Source: Brachionus plicatilis
Taxonomy: Eukaryota; Rotifera; Eurotatoria; Ploima; Brachionidae
Length of the DNA stretch: 64,000 nucleotides
Direction of reading: 5' to 3'
Assembly: GCA_010279815.1 (NCBI GenBank)
Contig: QEOQ01000486.1
Coordinates: 1 to 64,000, forward strand
Part shown: positions 1-11,749 of the stretch, one piece after another
Layout: every line of letters starts with the position of its first letter
How positions within the stretch are numbered: the stretch's first letter is position 1
Notes under the pieces: model-generated
What the model was told of the DNA's origin: nothing
The model's database searches: none
Seen by the model: only the letters and a program-made list of their open reading frames with translations
Made by a program: the position numbers and the translations under genes

Positions 1-641
1 TCCGGATGAGAAAATGAGATGGTAACGACTAACAGTGTGACTTGACAGATAAACACACGAGAAAAAGTTTAATGCGTATTAATGCGTAATTAATTTAATT
101 GTATATATCAGAGTTTTTAAGCTTCATAAAGTATATTTTTTAATCTTTTAAAAAAGAAATAATAGCCGCGTGTAATTTAGAACATGATAAAATTTTTAAT
201 TAATTTAAAATATTTTAATTGTAAAATTTGATCATAATTTTTACTCTTCACTTTTTTTTCTGAAATTGAATTCATTTTGCAATTTAATTTTGATTTTGAG
301 TCTAAATTAAGTCTCCCTCCCATTCATTTTCATTTATTCAGCATTTTTATTTAATTTTTTAAAGCTTAAATTTGATCAGTTATTATTTTTAAAAAGCTTT
401 AAAAAAATTTTGGTTAGTTCAATACGTCACTTGAATGAAATTCTGTTTGTTAACTAGAACTAAAAAAAGTGAAAGATAAATATACTCATAAATAAAATAA
501 TTTAATTCTCATAAATAAATAAATTGAATGTTGCCGAGAAAATATTCATTTAAAAAAATGCCAGGCACCAGCTGGAGTTTATTGATTTCAGCTTCTCAAT
601 GAAAAATATACACAAATTAAGTAATATATAAAGAAAATGTT
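1..641. other. AT-rich spacer downstream of TOP3A
   Basis: No coding frame, RNA gene or repeat boundary could be recognised. The last part is the 3' flank of the minus-strand topoisomerase gene, whose stop codon lies at 642-644. Confidence 0.6.
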
Positions 642-3600
642 TTATTCGTTGGGACAGTTTTTTCGATTATGACCTTCTTGACCACAATTTCCGCACTTTC
701 GCCGCTTAGGCTCATTATTCAAACTTTTATTCTTCTTTTGATGGCTTTTTGGAGATTTTCTTTTTGAAAAGTCATCTGCAAAACAAAAGTAAAATTTAAC
801 TTTATTAAATTAACACAAAAAACTATTTTCTACTTGGGCTAGAGCCAGAATCTGGCATGTCTTCCCACTCGAAAAAATCACAACTAAATTGTGCACATTT
901 GAAAAATTTTCTGCCTTGATTAGGTCCCGGCTTATTCACAGTCAACCTTTGGAATAATATTAAAAAACATGTATTTATTTTATTAATTATTAATTTAACA
1001 ATTTAGCCTCTTCATTGCAGTTACAAGTCACATTTCTTGAGCTTTGCTGTGATCTGCCAATGTTAGAATTGCCAACTGGTCGCGAGGGTGTAGTACCAAC
1101 GCTTGTATTTGCTGCTCCTTCAGCCCAGATAAAAAAATCACACGGACTCTGAGTTTGTGCCTTGGAACACTTGTAAAATTGTTTTCCTTGATTAGGACCA
1201 TCTTTTCTGACTGTAAGTAAAATTGCCGGCTCATTACAATTGCACACAATTGGATTCGAATCGTCATCATTAGACAAATCGGTGTTGGTCACACTCAGTG
1301 CTGGTTGAGGCTGAGTTCGAGATTGGAATTGGCTCGATGTGGAATAAGAACGGTTTGATGAAACTCTGACTGTTGATTCATTTGTGTGAATAGATTGGGT
1401 CGATGACATGTTGTTTCGACTCTGAGACATGTTGAGTTCCAATGCTTCTCTAAATTGGACATCACAAACCACACATGTTGTATAGCTTGAAAATAAAATT
1501 AATTTTTATTTAAAAAAATGAAATTTATATTTTTTTACTCGGCTGGAATGGTGAAATTTATAGCAGTTCTTTCCAGCTTAAATCGAATTTTTTTAACCCG
1601 CTTGGGATGACACTTGAGAAAAAAAATTAATCTATTTTAATTAATTAATAATATTAGTCTACATTTTGACAGTATTCGTCAGTAGCAGTTGCTTGTTTGA
1701 TTGAGCTTGGAAACCAAATAGCGTTGTTGCAGCTCGGGTAGCCTCGACATCCAAGATAAAAGCCTTTGCCATCTTTTTTTGTTCTTAATACCATGTTTGA
1801 TTTACATGAACATTCAAGAATTGATGGAAAAATATTTGAAGCTTTTGATTTTGGATTAATTTTAAAAAAAATTAATTAAGTTTAAATTATTACTATCTTC
1901 TACAAACAAAGCTGGTCTTCCATAATATTTTGACAAAGCTTGGTCTAGCTTTTCTACATTTGCTTTAGCATCGTTAAAGCATTCCTCATAAGCCTTGATT
2001 TGAGCTTCCAGTACCTCTAAAATTTTCTATTTTTTCTTTTCAATTGAATTTATTATTATTAAAAAATTCTTACGGTCTTTATTTTTTTTACCCGAACATA
2101 TTCTTAAAACAAAATTTAATTTTTTAAATATTCAACAGTCAATATACAAACTCTTGTAGATCTTTTTCCAATTCAGATCTTAATTTTGGCTTTGACATCG
2201 CATAGCCCATTGAGTCATAGCCTAAAAAAATGTATTTTTAAAAGTTTGAAAAAATTTATCTATCCATTTAATTTAAAAATTTATTTGAAATTAAATTAAA
2301 TTTAAAAAATTTAAACTGATTGCATATTTCACAAAAATTAAAGAGATGCTCTTTTAACAGGTTATTTTGTAATTACTCAAAAAAGATGTCCTTTAAATTT
2401 ATTTTTTTTACTTTAAAAATTCAAAAAACTTTAAAATCAAAAGATTTGATCTTTAGTCATAAATAAGATCTTGCATGATTCTTTAAAAAGTTTACTATTC
2501 TGAAACTTTAAAGAAAATAGAAATTTTTTTTATTTTGATTTTTGCATTGTACCGAAAGATTCAATATCTAAAAAAATTTTCAATAAAGCATATTCGGATG
2601 CTAAAAAATTTTAAAAAAAGATAAAATCTAAAAATTTTAATTTTTTCTTAAAACTCATCAATTTTTATCGCCTAAAAAAAAATGAATTATTGACTAAAAT
2701 TGTTTTCTATTTCATTACTTAATACCTCTTAAAATAAAGTCAAAAATAATTAAAAATAAAATTTTATTAAATTAAACTTCTTTCTGCTGAGATGAATTTA
2801 AAAAATGTTATTTACCTTCGACAAGACCTAGACCAAGTTCAGCAGGAACGAACACGTTTTGCTCAATATTAACATATCTTCTTTCTTTAATTGTCTCAAT
2901 GTGTTCTGCATGAGTAGCATCGGTTCCGATTCCATGTTTTTCCATTAGAGAAATCAAATCAGCTTCCGTTAACAAACGAGGAGCTTCGGTCTTGCCTTCT
3001 TTAAGCTTTAATCATCTTTTTAAACTATTAGATCAAAATTGTAAAAAAATACGTGAATCGACTTTGGCACAAAAACTTGTCCACGTTCAAAAACAGGAAT
3101 TTCCTTATCACTCCATTTTTCATACGGATAAACATCCAAATAGTTCCTCTCCAAAACCATTAGACCAGAGGCTGAAAATTTTTCATTGCTTATATCAATG
3201 GATACAGTTGTCTCCGAGCCTTTAGCGTCCGCAGAACAACATGCTAAAAATTGACGCACAATAAACTCATAAATTTTAGCTTCATTACCCTTTAAAAAAT
3301 TATAAATTTTTTTCATTAAAAAAAGGTGTCTAACCTGAAGACCATTGGTGTATTTGGTCGGATGTATGGGAGGATGGGCTTGATCTGATTTGGTTCCATT
3401 TCTAGGATTCGGTCGATCTAGAATTCTTTGAGCAAATTGTCCCCAATGTTGATCATTTATTTGATTCTCAATTAATCCGCGCAAATTAAAATCTTTGGGA
3501 AAAATGTTTGTCTCAGTTCTGGGATAACTTATTAGACCTTTTGTGTAAAGCTTTTCAGCTATGGTCATTGTTTCCTTGGCACTTATCTTTAATTTTCTGC

Positions 3601-4653
3601 TAGCCGATTTTTCCAATTCCTATTTTAAAATTTTTAAATAAAAAAAAATTAAAAAATTTTTTTATTTGGTACAATAGTGTCCAAGGCAACTGGTCTCCAT
3701 TTGTTCTTTGGTTTATTGGTCACAGATTGCACTGTAGCGTTTGGATTGCTGATTAGTCTATTGTAAAACATCTCACAAACTTGGTAATCAAACAATCTCA
3801 CTCTGTCCCACATAAATTCAACTTTTTGATTATCTTTTTCATGCCAAACAACCACTTTCCAGAATGGTTCGGATATAAAATTTTCTCTGTCCTTGTATCT
3901 TTCGACCACAAACCCCAAAGTAGGAAATTGACAACTTCCATAGCTTATTAAATTTTCGGCCAGCTGGTTTGGAAAAACTTTGGTCAAACGCAATGTTTGA
4001 AATCTAGTGAAAGCAGCGCCAATTCGAAGATCAAGTTCTTTGCGCACTTCCACCGCATCACTGACCAAACGATTGGGTCGCTTTAATTCTCGAATTGATC
4101 TGGCGATCGAAGAAGCTGTGATCTCCGAAAATATGGCACGATAAATGTCTAGATTTGCGCGAACAGCGGTGCACACTTCTATTATTTCAAAGCCAATGTT
4201 TTCTCCTTCTCTATCGCAATCGGTCCATATGACCAATTTTTGACAAGAGCGAACTTCCCTTTGCAAAGTTTGCTTTATTTTTTGGTAGTTTTCGGGACAG
4301 CTTCGTTCTATGTTGGCATGAAAAAGCTCGACTGGGTCACAAGTATTCCAGCCTTTGTATTGTCTTGGAAATTCTAGAGATAACAAATGGCCGCTTACAG
4401 ATGTCATCACCATTAGACATTTTTGATTAAATAAGTTGTATTCAAACTCGTAGATTTTGTTGTAAGGCGAATCGCCGTTTCTCTTTAAAAAAATTTTAAC
4501 AAAATGTACAAAAAAAAATTTTTTTTCGAAAATGGTCTTTACCATGCGGCTTGTTCCTTTGGATAGAATAGCAGCTATAGATTTAGCAGCATCATTTTTT
4601 TCAGCTACATTAAGGATCTTTAGCATTGCTTGTAGAATTAATGTATTTTTCAT
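642..4653 (-). CDS. TOP3A: DNA topoisomerase III alpha
   Basis: Type IA topoisomerase that passes single strands and, with a BLM-type helicase and RMI proteins, dissolves double Holliday junctions; the alpha form also serves mitochondria. The spliced minus-strand gene reads in order: the TOPRIM domain (VAEKNDAAKSIA near the start, then WTDCDREGENIGFE with the metal-binding acidic residues), RIGAAFTRFQTLRL, the catalytic-tyrosine motif LISYPRTETNIFP (about 3540), HGIGTDATHAEHI (about 2900), a four-Cys zinc ribbon (1665-1850), two GRF zinc fingers (about 1030-1260 and 834-950) and a terminal CCHC knuckle CGNCGQEGHNRKNC. Exons in minus order include 4543-4653, 3673-4482, 3335-3619, 3053-3289, 2816-3005, about 2151-2220, a 29-nt micro-exon 2074-2102, about 1898-2019, 1665-1850, and the zinc-finger exons. 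Domain order matches the animal alpha form, not the shorter beta form. A second in-frame ATG (MLKILNVAEKND) ten codons in could separate mitochondrial from nuclear starts. Confidence 0.96.
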
Positions 4654-5634
4654 GAAAATCAGTAGTTTTTGTGATTAAAAATTTTAAAGAGAATGTATTT
4701 TAAATTCTATTAGTTTAAAGCATAAAGATTCAAAATTTGAATTAGATTTAATTTTTAAATAGATTGAAATTAAATTAAATTTCATGCATGTCTGTATATT
4801 AAAAAATGAATAAAAATTATTTTTTAATTGTAAAAGAGAAAATTTTGTAAAGTGGGATTCTGTTTTGTTATTAATTCTTGTTAGACTTTTTTCGTCAAAG
4901 TATTTTTAGTTAATATGGATGCTTTATTTTTGATTTTAATTAATAAATAGCTATTTGTAATTTTCAACATTTGTTAATTTGAATAAAAATCATTCATTAA
5001 TATATCAGAAAAAAAAGAATTTAAATCAAAGATTTTTTTTTATCGATTAGAAAAATCTAATTAAATTTTTTAATTTTTAAAACGAAAATTCAAATTTAAC
5101 AAAATTATGTTACGCTTATAACAAAATTTAAATATCCAAAAAATTCAATTTAATTTTAAATATTTATTTAAAAATTTTTTGCATTTTTGATTGAACTGAG
5201 AAATCTTGAATTAACTAATTGACTAATTTTAATTTTTAATAGGAAAAATTTAAACCGTGAAGAGTTCAAACAATAAGGGAGATTAGTTATTTTTTTCTTT
5301 TTTCTTATATTTTTTCATTAAATAACTAGCAAATCAATTATTTTGTTAAGTTTTTTTATTTAATTTTTGAAAAAATATAAAAGATTATTTAATCAATAAA
5401 GTTTTCACAGGATTTTTAATAATGCTTAATTTAAATTTAACCTAGAATTTAGCTTTAAAAATTTGTAAATCAATTTAATTTTTTTTTTGTTTGAAGACAT
5501 TTTTTAAGTCTATTCAGTTAATTTGGATTAATTTTAATAAAATGAATATAAAAAATTTGCAAATTAATACATTTTTAATATTAATTTAAATATAATTTCC
5601 AGTTCTTATCATTCTAATATTTTATTCTGAGCTA
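4654..5634. other. Divergent intergenic spacer (TOP3A / TMEM50)
   Basis: About 980 bp between the two start codons of divergently transcribed genes, so it must hold both promoters. It is extremely AT-rich; no convincing TATA box, ORF or repeat boundary was seen. Confidence 0.5.
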
Positions 5635-6259
<625 letters not shown>

Positions 6260-7964
6260 AAAGAAATTGATTTTTCAAATAATTGTTATTTAAGTTTTTT
6301 TTTTTTTTTAATGTCTATAAATTTGAAAATAAACTTTTAATTAAAGAGACTTGCATGGTATAAATTATACATTTTGACACATTTGAATATGTAATTCAAA
6401 ATTTATAAAAAATATTAGTGATCATAAGATAAATCTTCAAAGCTAAAAATTTAATTTATTTTATTATTCGATATTCAAGTGAAAATTTAAATAAATTATT
6501 TTAAAAAGTCAAACAAAAACTCTAAATTTGAATCCTTAAAGAAGTTTAACTTCCAAGCATCTTACATATTTGTGTCATATATGTCATATAAATAAATAAA
6601 TAAAAAGTTATCTTTTAATAATTGTACAAAAGCCATTTTATTTAGAAATAATGCAGAGAAAAATTATTTGATTTAACATACTATGTTAAATAAAAATAAT
6701 AAACTCTGCAATATCAAAATTCACATTACAGAGTGCACATCATCGAAATGACGCTATTTCAAGTGGATAATTTTTTGCAGACTTATGCAGGTTTTGCCTC
6801 TAGATTTAACAAATATGTTAAAAGCGAAAAAATACCTTTGCACTAATTCTATTAAAAAGTTAAAATTCATTTACTGCATTTCCTCAAATAAAAGAAAGTT
6901 CGGTCATCAAAGGGTTTCTTTTATTCGAAAAATTTTCACTCTAAAAAAGTGACTCGAATGAAATGAATTTTTCAATTTTTTTTCTTGTATTATAAAACAT
7001 AATTATTTTACTAAAATTTAAAAAAAATAAATTATCTTTATCAACAATCTTTATTCTAATTAGTTTTTGTTAATTAGAATATGATTTAACTTAATTGATT
7101 AAAATTCTTATAAATTGATTTTATTTTATTTTTTGCATTTTATATTAAAAAAATTTTTGGTTTTTTATTAAATAATATGTGTTTTTTAGAATTAGATGTA
7201 AGTTTTATAAAATTTGAGGTAAATGTTTTTGCGGTATGAAATTTCCGTTTGCTTTTTAAAAATTTCGATAAAAGATCTTATGGATATTATAAAATTTGTA
7301 TTTTTAGCATATTGTAAGATGGTTCCTCTGTATGCTGTTAACAATAGATGATGATCATTAATTAATTTTTTCAGTAGAATTCTTTTATTACAACGATGAT
7401 TATAGCCTGAAATTCTCTGAGCCCTTCTCTTAACTTAGTTAACTTTGTATCTTCAAATTAAAAAGGTTAATTAACATAGTTTTTTAAATTTTATTTATTA
7501 GTTTTAAAATATAAAAATTTATTACATAAATTTCATAAAAATGAATTCTTTGAAAGATTTATTAATGCTAAATTAGTGTCGCAAAAGAGAATATAAACCT
7601 AGAATAAAATATGAAGATAAAGTGAAAATTTATCTTTTTTAATTAATGTAAAAAAAAATTAACTAGAATTAATCAAACAAAAATAATAAAAAACTTTACA
7701 GAAAAACTCTAGAAAAAAAAATTTTTAAAAAATTTAAAAAAATCATTAAAGATTCTGTATTTCAAATATTTAAATAATTTCGAAAAAAAAGAAGAAAAGG
7801 ATAAATTTAATTCTACTTTAAAAAAACAATCGATTGTGAAATTAACTAATAAAAAATATTTTTTAAAGCTCATTATCAAAGAAGATTAGATAAATTAAGA
7901 AAAAAATCAAATCAAAGAAGTATTTATTCAACAATTTAGTTAAAAGACAAAAAATTAAAAAAAA
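6260..7964. other. Intergenic spacer, no gene seen
   Basis: About 1.7 kb of AT-rich DNA upstream of the first MAM-like/mucin gene. Only short frames occur. The last 45 bp before the start codon resemble the sequence upstream of copy 2 (about 11700-11749), showing that the tandem duplication began before the start codon. Confidence 0.5.
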
Positions 7965-9964
7965 ATGAAATCGTTCTTATTAATGATATGGATAAATTGT
8001 AAGAAAAACTTGTTAATTTTTATAAAATAAAAAAGGAAATATATGTTTAAAAAAATTAAATCGAATAATCTTTAATACATTTATATTTTTTATTAAGTAT
8101 TATTTTTGAAAAATATTGCAACTGCAAGCCCAGTATTTGAATGTACTTTTGATGATGGCAAATGCCCGAATGGAGATTTTATCTTTAATCCATCAAGTTT
8201 TGTTTCAATTCTAGAGAATCAATTTATTTCTGGCCACTCATTATACCGAATAACTGATGTCACTTCAATAAGTAATATTAGACATATGAAAAAAGAAAAG
8301 AACAATTTTTACCATTTAAATTAAGCAACTCCAACAAACAATGGAGAATTTTGTGATCTTCCGTTTACAGAAGGAAATTATGAATACAATCATTGCTATA
8401 TTAGATTAGGAAAGTTTGTCTGTCCGACAAAAAGTGGAATAGCAGAATGCACATTAGGTTGGTTATCAAAGAAAAAATTAAAATATGAATTAATTAAACT
8501 TTTTGAATAAACAGGAAATTTCGTGTTGGCAAAAACTCTAACATCAGGAGCTGAAATAGCAATTAAAGGAACTTCATCACAAATAACTTTGCCTGAAACA
8601 GGTAGTTATGAATTGAGTTTTTATGTTTTGATGTTTACAAATATAACCGATATGACTTTGGGTGGTGACTACATTCAAGTAAGTGTTAATTCGGCTGTGA
8701 ATTCAAGTCTAAACTTTAAAAATGAAAAATATGACTACACAAATATTGGTAAAACAAATGTTTGGCAGAAAAAATCTTTTAATTTCAATGCACCAGAAGA
8801 ACATATAATTGTATTTTTTTAAGAATATTTACAAAATAAAAATCTAAATTTAAATTTTTTCAACAATTAAAGTTATCGGTTGATTTTGTGCGTTTAAATC
8901 GGACAGGAAAAATTGGATATTTTGGTTTTGACCAAATTGAAATCTTCAATTTATCTGCATCTTCATCTACAACTTTAACTTCCCTGAAAACTTCATCTTC
9001 AATAATTATAACATCGACGTCTAAAGAAGCTGATGTTTATTCATCATCTACTGAAAAATATATTTCATCAACAACCACAACCTCTTTAAGGACAGAAAGT
9101 TATTCTTCAAGACAGACAACTTTGAGTGAATATTCTTCATCATTTGTTCAAGATAGTTCATCTGGATCAACTTTAACCGTAACATTTACTCCTGATAAAC
9201 CAACTTTTACAAGTTCCGGTGATTCTTTCCCTCCGTCGGTCGAAACTAGTTCTGTCACTGCATCAAGTTCATCTACAACAGAAATTTTTTCATCACAGAA
9301 TTCAACTCCTGTCCAATCAACTTCAATATCAAGTGACCAAAGTACAAAAGAAAAAACAGATTTCCCCACTACAACTTCAATTACTACATCACAAACCGCA
9401 GCTTCAACATCTTTTTCATCAACATCTTCAACTGGATTTAGTACTACAGCTACATCATATTCTCCCTCAAGCTCTTCAAAAACAATATCTTCGTCTACTT
9501 CTTCCAAAACTCCCAGAACAACTACTTCTAACGCTTCTTTAAATTCAACAGCGACAGGAAACGCTACTGTAACTGCACCAACTGTAGTTAGTTTATTTTT
9601 TACCACAACTAAATCAGCTTCATCTCCCGAAAGTACTTCAACAATTTTAACTGCTACAACTAAAATGAGAACAACTTCAACTGAATTGTTAACATCAATT
9701 TCAAATTCGGAGCCACTCAAAATTAGCTCAACTCTTAAAACTGATTCATCTGGTCCTTCCAATTCTCCTTCTCCAATACTAACGACATTGTCTGAAAATT
9801 TAGACAATATCTCGGCAGATAAAACCTGGTTGAATTATCTTTTGGGTTTTGGTATACCAGCACTGATTGGTTTCTCCATTGGAATATGTTTTTACAAATC
9901 ATGTTTTAAACCCAAACGTCGCGTCAGAAATTCTGATTCAATAAGTTTACACGACTATAATTAG
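7965..9964 (+). CDS. MAM-like / mucin-stalk type I membrane protein, copy 1
   Basis: Predicted cell-surface protein of 575 aa from exons 7965-7998, 8098-8271, 8326-8457, 8515-8810 and 8873-9964; all junctions are GT-AG and keep frame. Exons 1 and 2 join to a signal peptide (MKSFLLMIWINLLFLKNIATA), with cleavage likely just before SPVFECTF. Residues about 22-230 form a Cys-containing beta-sandwich-like module: it opens F-E-C-T-F-D-D-G-K-C and closes FVRLNRTGKIGYFGFDQIEI, which resembles the end of MAM domains. A Ser/Thr-rich stalk of about 280 residues follows, likely O-glycosylated, then one membrane helix (YLLGFGIPALIGFSIGICFY) and a basic tail KPKRRVRNSDSISLHDYN. First of three tandem relatives. 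The stop codon coincides with a mariner insertion. The function (adhesion, cell coat or recognition) is unknown; MAM assignment is by pattern only. Confidence 0.8.
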
Positions 9965-10461
9965 GTTGTTTAATAAGTTTTTTCGTTTTTTTCTAGACTT
10001 TATTTATTTATAAAAACTAAAATAAAATATAATTAGTCACTAAAATAATTTCCTTCGCTAGCAACTCTTGCAAATACGCGTCATCAGCTTCGACGGTTCT
10101 CCCAACGCGTTCTTTGTCATTGAGGTCGAAATCTCCAGCTTTCAATCGAGCAAACCAATTTTGACAAGTGCGAACAGTCAGAGCGTCGTCGCCATATACC
10201 AAACAAATCGATTTGGTAGCCTCTGTCGCTTTTTTCCTTCGTTAAACTTGAATAACATGCAATGGCGGATATGCATTTTTTTGTCATACATTTTTATTTA
10301 GTTAATTATTTAGAAATTTAAAAAGCAAACACATAATCATATATATCATTTGAAAGAACAAGAGTTGCTCTTTCAAATGATGTACAACATTGTATAAAAA
10401 AGTTTAATCTTTGATGAGATTATTTCATTTAAAAATCGACGAAAAAACTTATTAAACAACC
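9964..10461 (-). mobile_element. Internally deleted mariner element with perfect inverted ends
   Basis: A 498-bp element bounded by perfect 22-bp inverted repeats (GGTTGTTTAATAAGTTTTTT plus CG) and flanked by TA on both sides (9962-9963 and 10462-10463), the mariner/Tc1 target duplication. The minus strand encodes only the N-terminal helix-turn-helix part of a mariner transposase (HIRHCMLFKFNEG, then VYGDDALTVRTCQNWFARLK and AGDFDLNDKERVGR). A one-base loss in an A-run near 10233 puts these parts in different frames, and the DD-D catalytic domain is missing. A hairpin lies internally near 10345-10382. It is a non-autonomous remnant; near-perfect ends suggest it is fairly recent. Confidence 0.93.
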
Positions 10462-10587
10462 TAAGAAAATTAAAAAATTTCTAATTTAATAATTTTTTTA
10501 ATAAAAACATTTCTGATCATAACTTTTTTTATTTTTAGTATTTTAAAAATTTGGTAAATTTTGATAGAAAAAGAAAACAGTTTTTGG

Positions 10588-10962
10588 GTTGATAATCGAT
10601 TTTTATATTTAAGTGTATTAACTGACTTTTTTTAAAGTTTATTTAAAATTTTGTTTCAGAATTATTTGTGTTTAGCATTCACAATTAAATTTAAAAAAAG
10701 AAATTTAAATAATAAATTCCAAATAAGTAATAAAATGAAAATAAAATTTTTCAAAAAATCAGTTTAATAAATTAAAAATCGATTTTATCAATGGGTTGAG
10801 AAAATATTATTTTTAAATTATTTTATTTTTTAAATCTACATAACATGTAAAGCATGTTACATTAAAATTATTTAAATTTAATCAAAGATTTATTTTAATA
10901 TCCAAAGATAAACGTTTTGAATTGAAATGATATTTTGAATTGACCATCAACTTCAAGATCCC
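10588..10962. repeat. Fold-back repeat family F1, 5'-truncated copy
   Basis: Shares its middle and right arm (CATGTTACATTAAAATTATT, then AAACGTTTTGAATTGAAATG) with the elements at 22475-22930 and 30966-31447. The outer left arm is missing or too diverged to see. Probably a MITE relic. Confidence 0.6.
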
Positions 10963-11156
10963 CTCAAAGACTTATTATATAATAAAAGTGAAAAAAGTTA
11001 AATTATATTTAAAATTATATGAAAAATAGTTAACTTCAAATTAAGGATTAAGATACAAGAGAACACTAGGATCTCTCTAACTGAGGAACAGGAACTACAA
11101 ATACAAGCTTGAATCAACCTTTATTTCTTTTTCTTATAAAATTTTTTGGGTTATAC

Positions 11157-11405
11157 AGTATGTTGCAAAAGTTTAGAAATTGACTGTTTTAATTATCTTA
11201 AGTTGTTTATTTGTTGTATTTTACGAAAAATTGAGTGCAAAAGAATAAAATAAAAGCACTAATTTGTAGAATTTTTTTTTCTCTACAATTTGATATATGA
11301 CACTCGGAATAAAAATATAATTAACTTTTAAATATTTACAATGAAAAAACTTCCCCTAAAAAATAAAAAATAAAACTCGGTGCAAAAGTTTAGAAATTCG
11401 GGTAA
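11157..11405. repeat. Possible solo end of a Tc1-type element with direct repeats
   Basis: The motif TGCAAAAGTTTAGAAATT occurs twice in the same orientation, near 11164 and near 11383, and the first copy is preceded by TACAGTATGT. Inverted ends about 220-250 bp long with an internal direct repeat of the outer motif are typical of IR/DR Tc1-like elements. No opposite end or transposase was found. Confidence 0.35.
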
Positions 11406-11749
11406 TTCAAAAGTTTTAGCAACAACATGATAAGCAAAAAAATTTGATTTTTTTAAATATAATTTTCATTATGTTTATTCTGTATCAGTTATTTAAATAT
11501 AGATAAATGGATGCTGAAATAACATATTATTTTAGACAAGAAATTAAATTTAAAAAATTTTTAAATGACTAATTTAATTTTTTTAAATAAAAAAAAATAA
11601 CAAAAAAAATAATGTGACTATAATTTAAAAAAATGATAAGTGAATCAATATCATTATAAAAAAATTATAATCAAATAAAAATTATCAAAAAAACAACAAA
11701 AAAATGAATAAAGTATTTATTCAAAAATTTAGCAAAAAGACTTTAAAAA

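Noticed and set aside
9148..9807. 219-codon open frame antisense to the mucin stalk of copy 1
   Set aside because: Sense codons rich in TCA/ACA/ACT leave the antisense strand free of stops; the peptide is Val/Glu/Asp low-complexity and mirrors the stalk.
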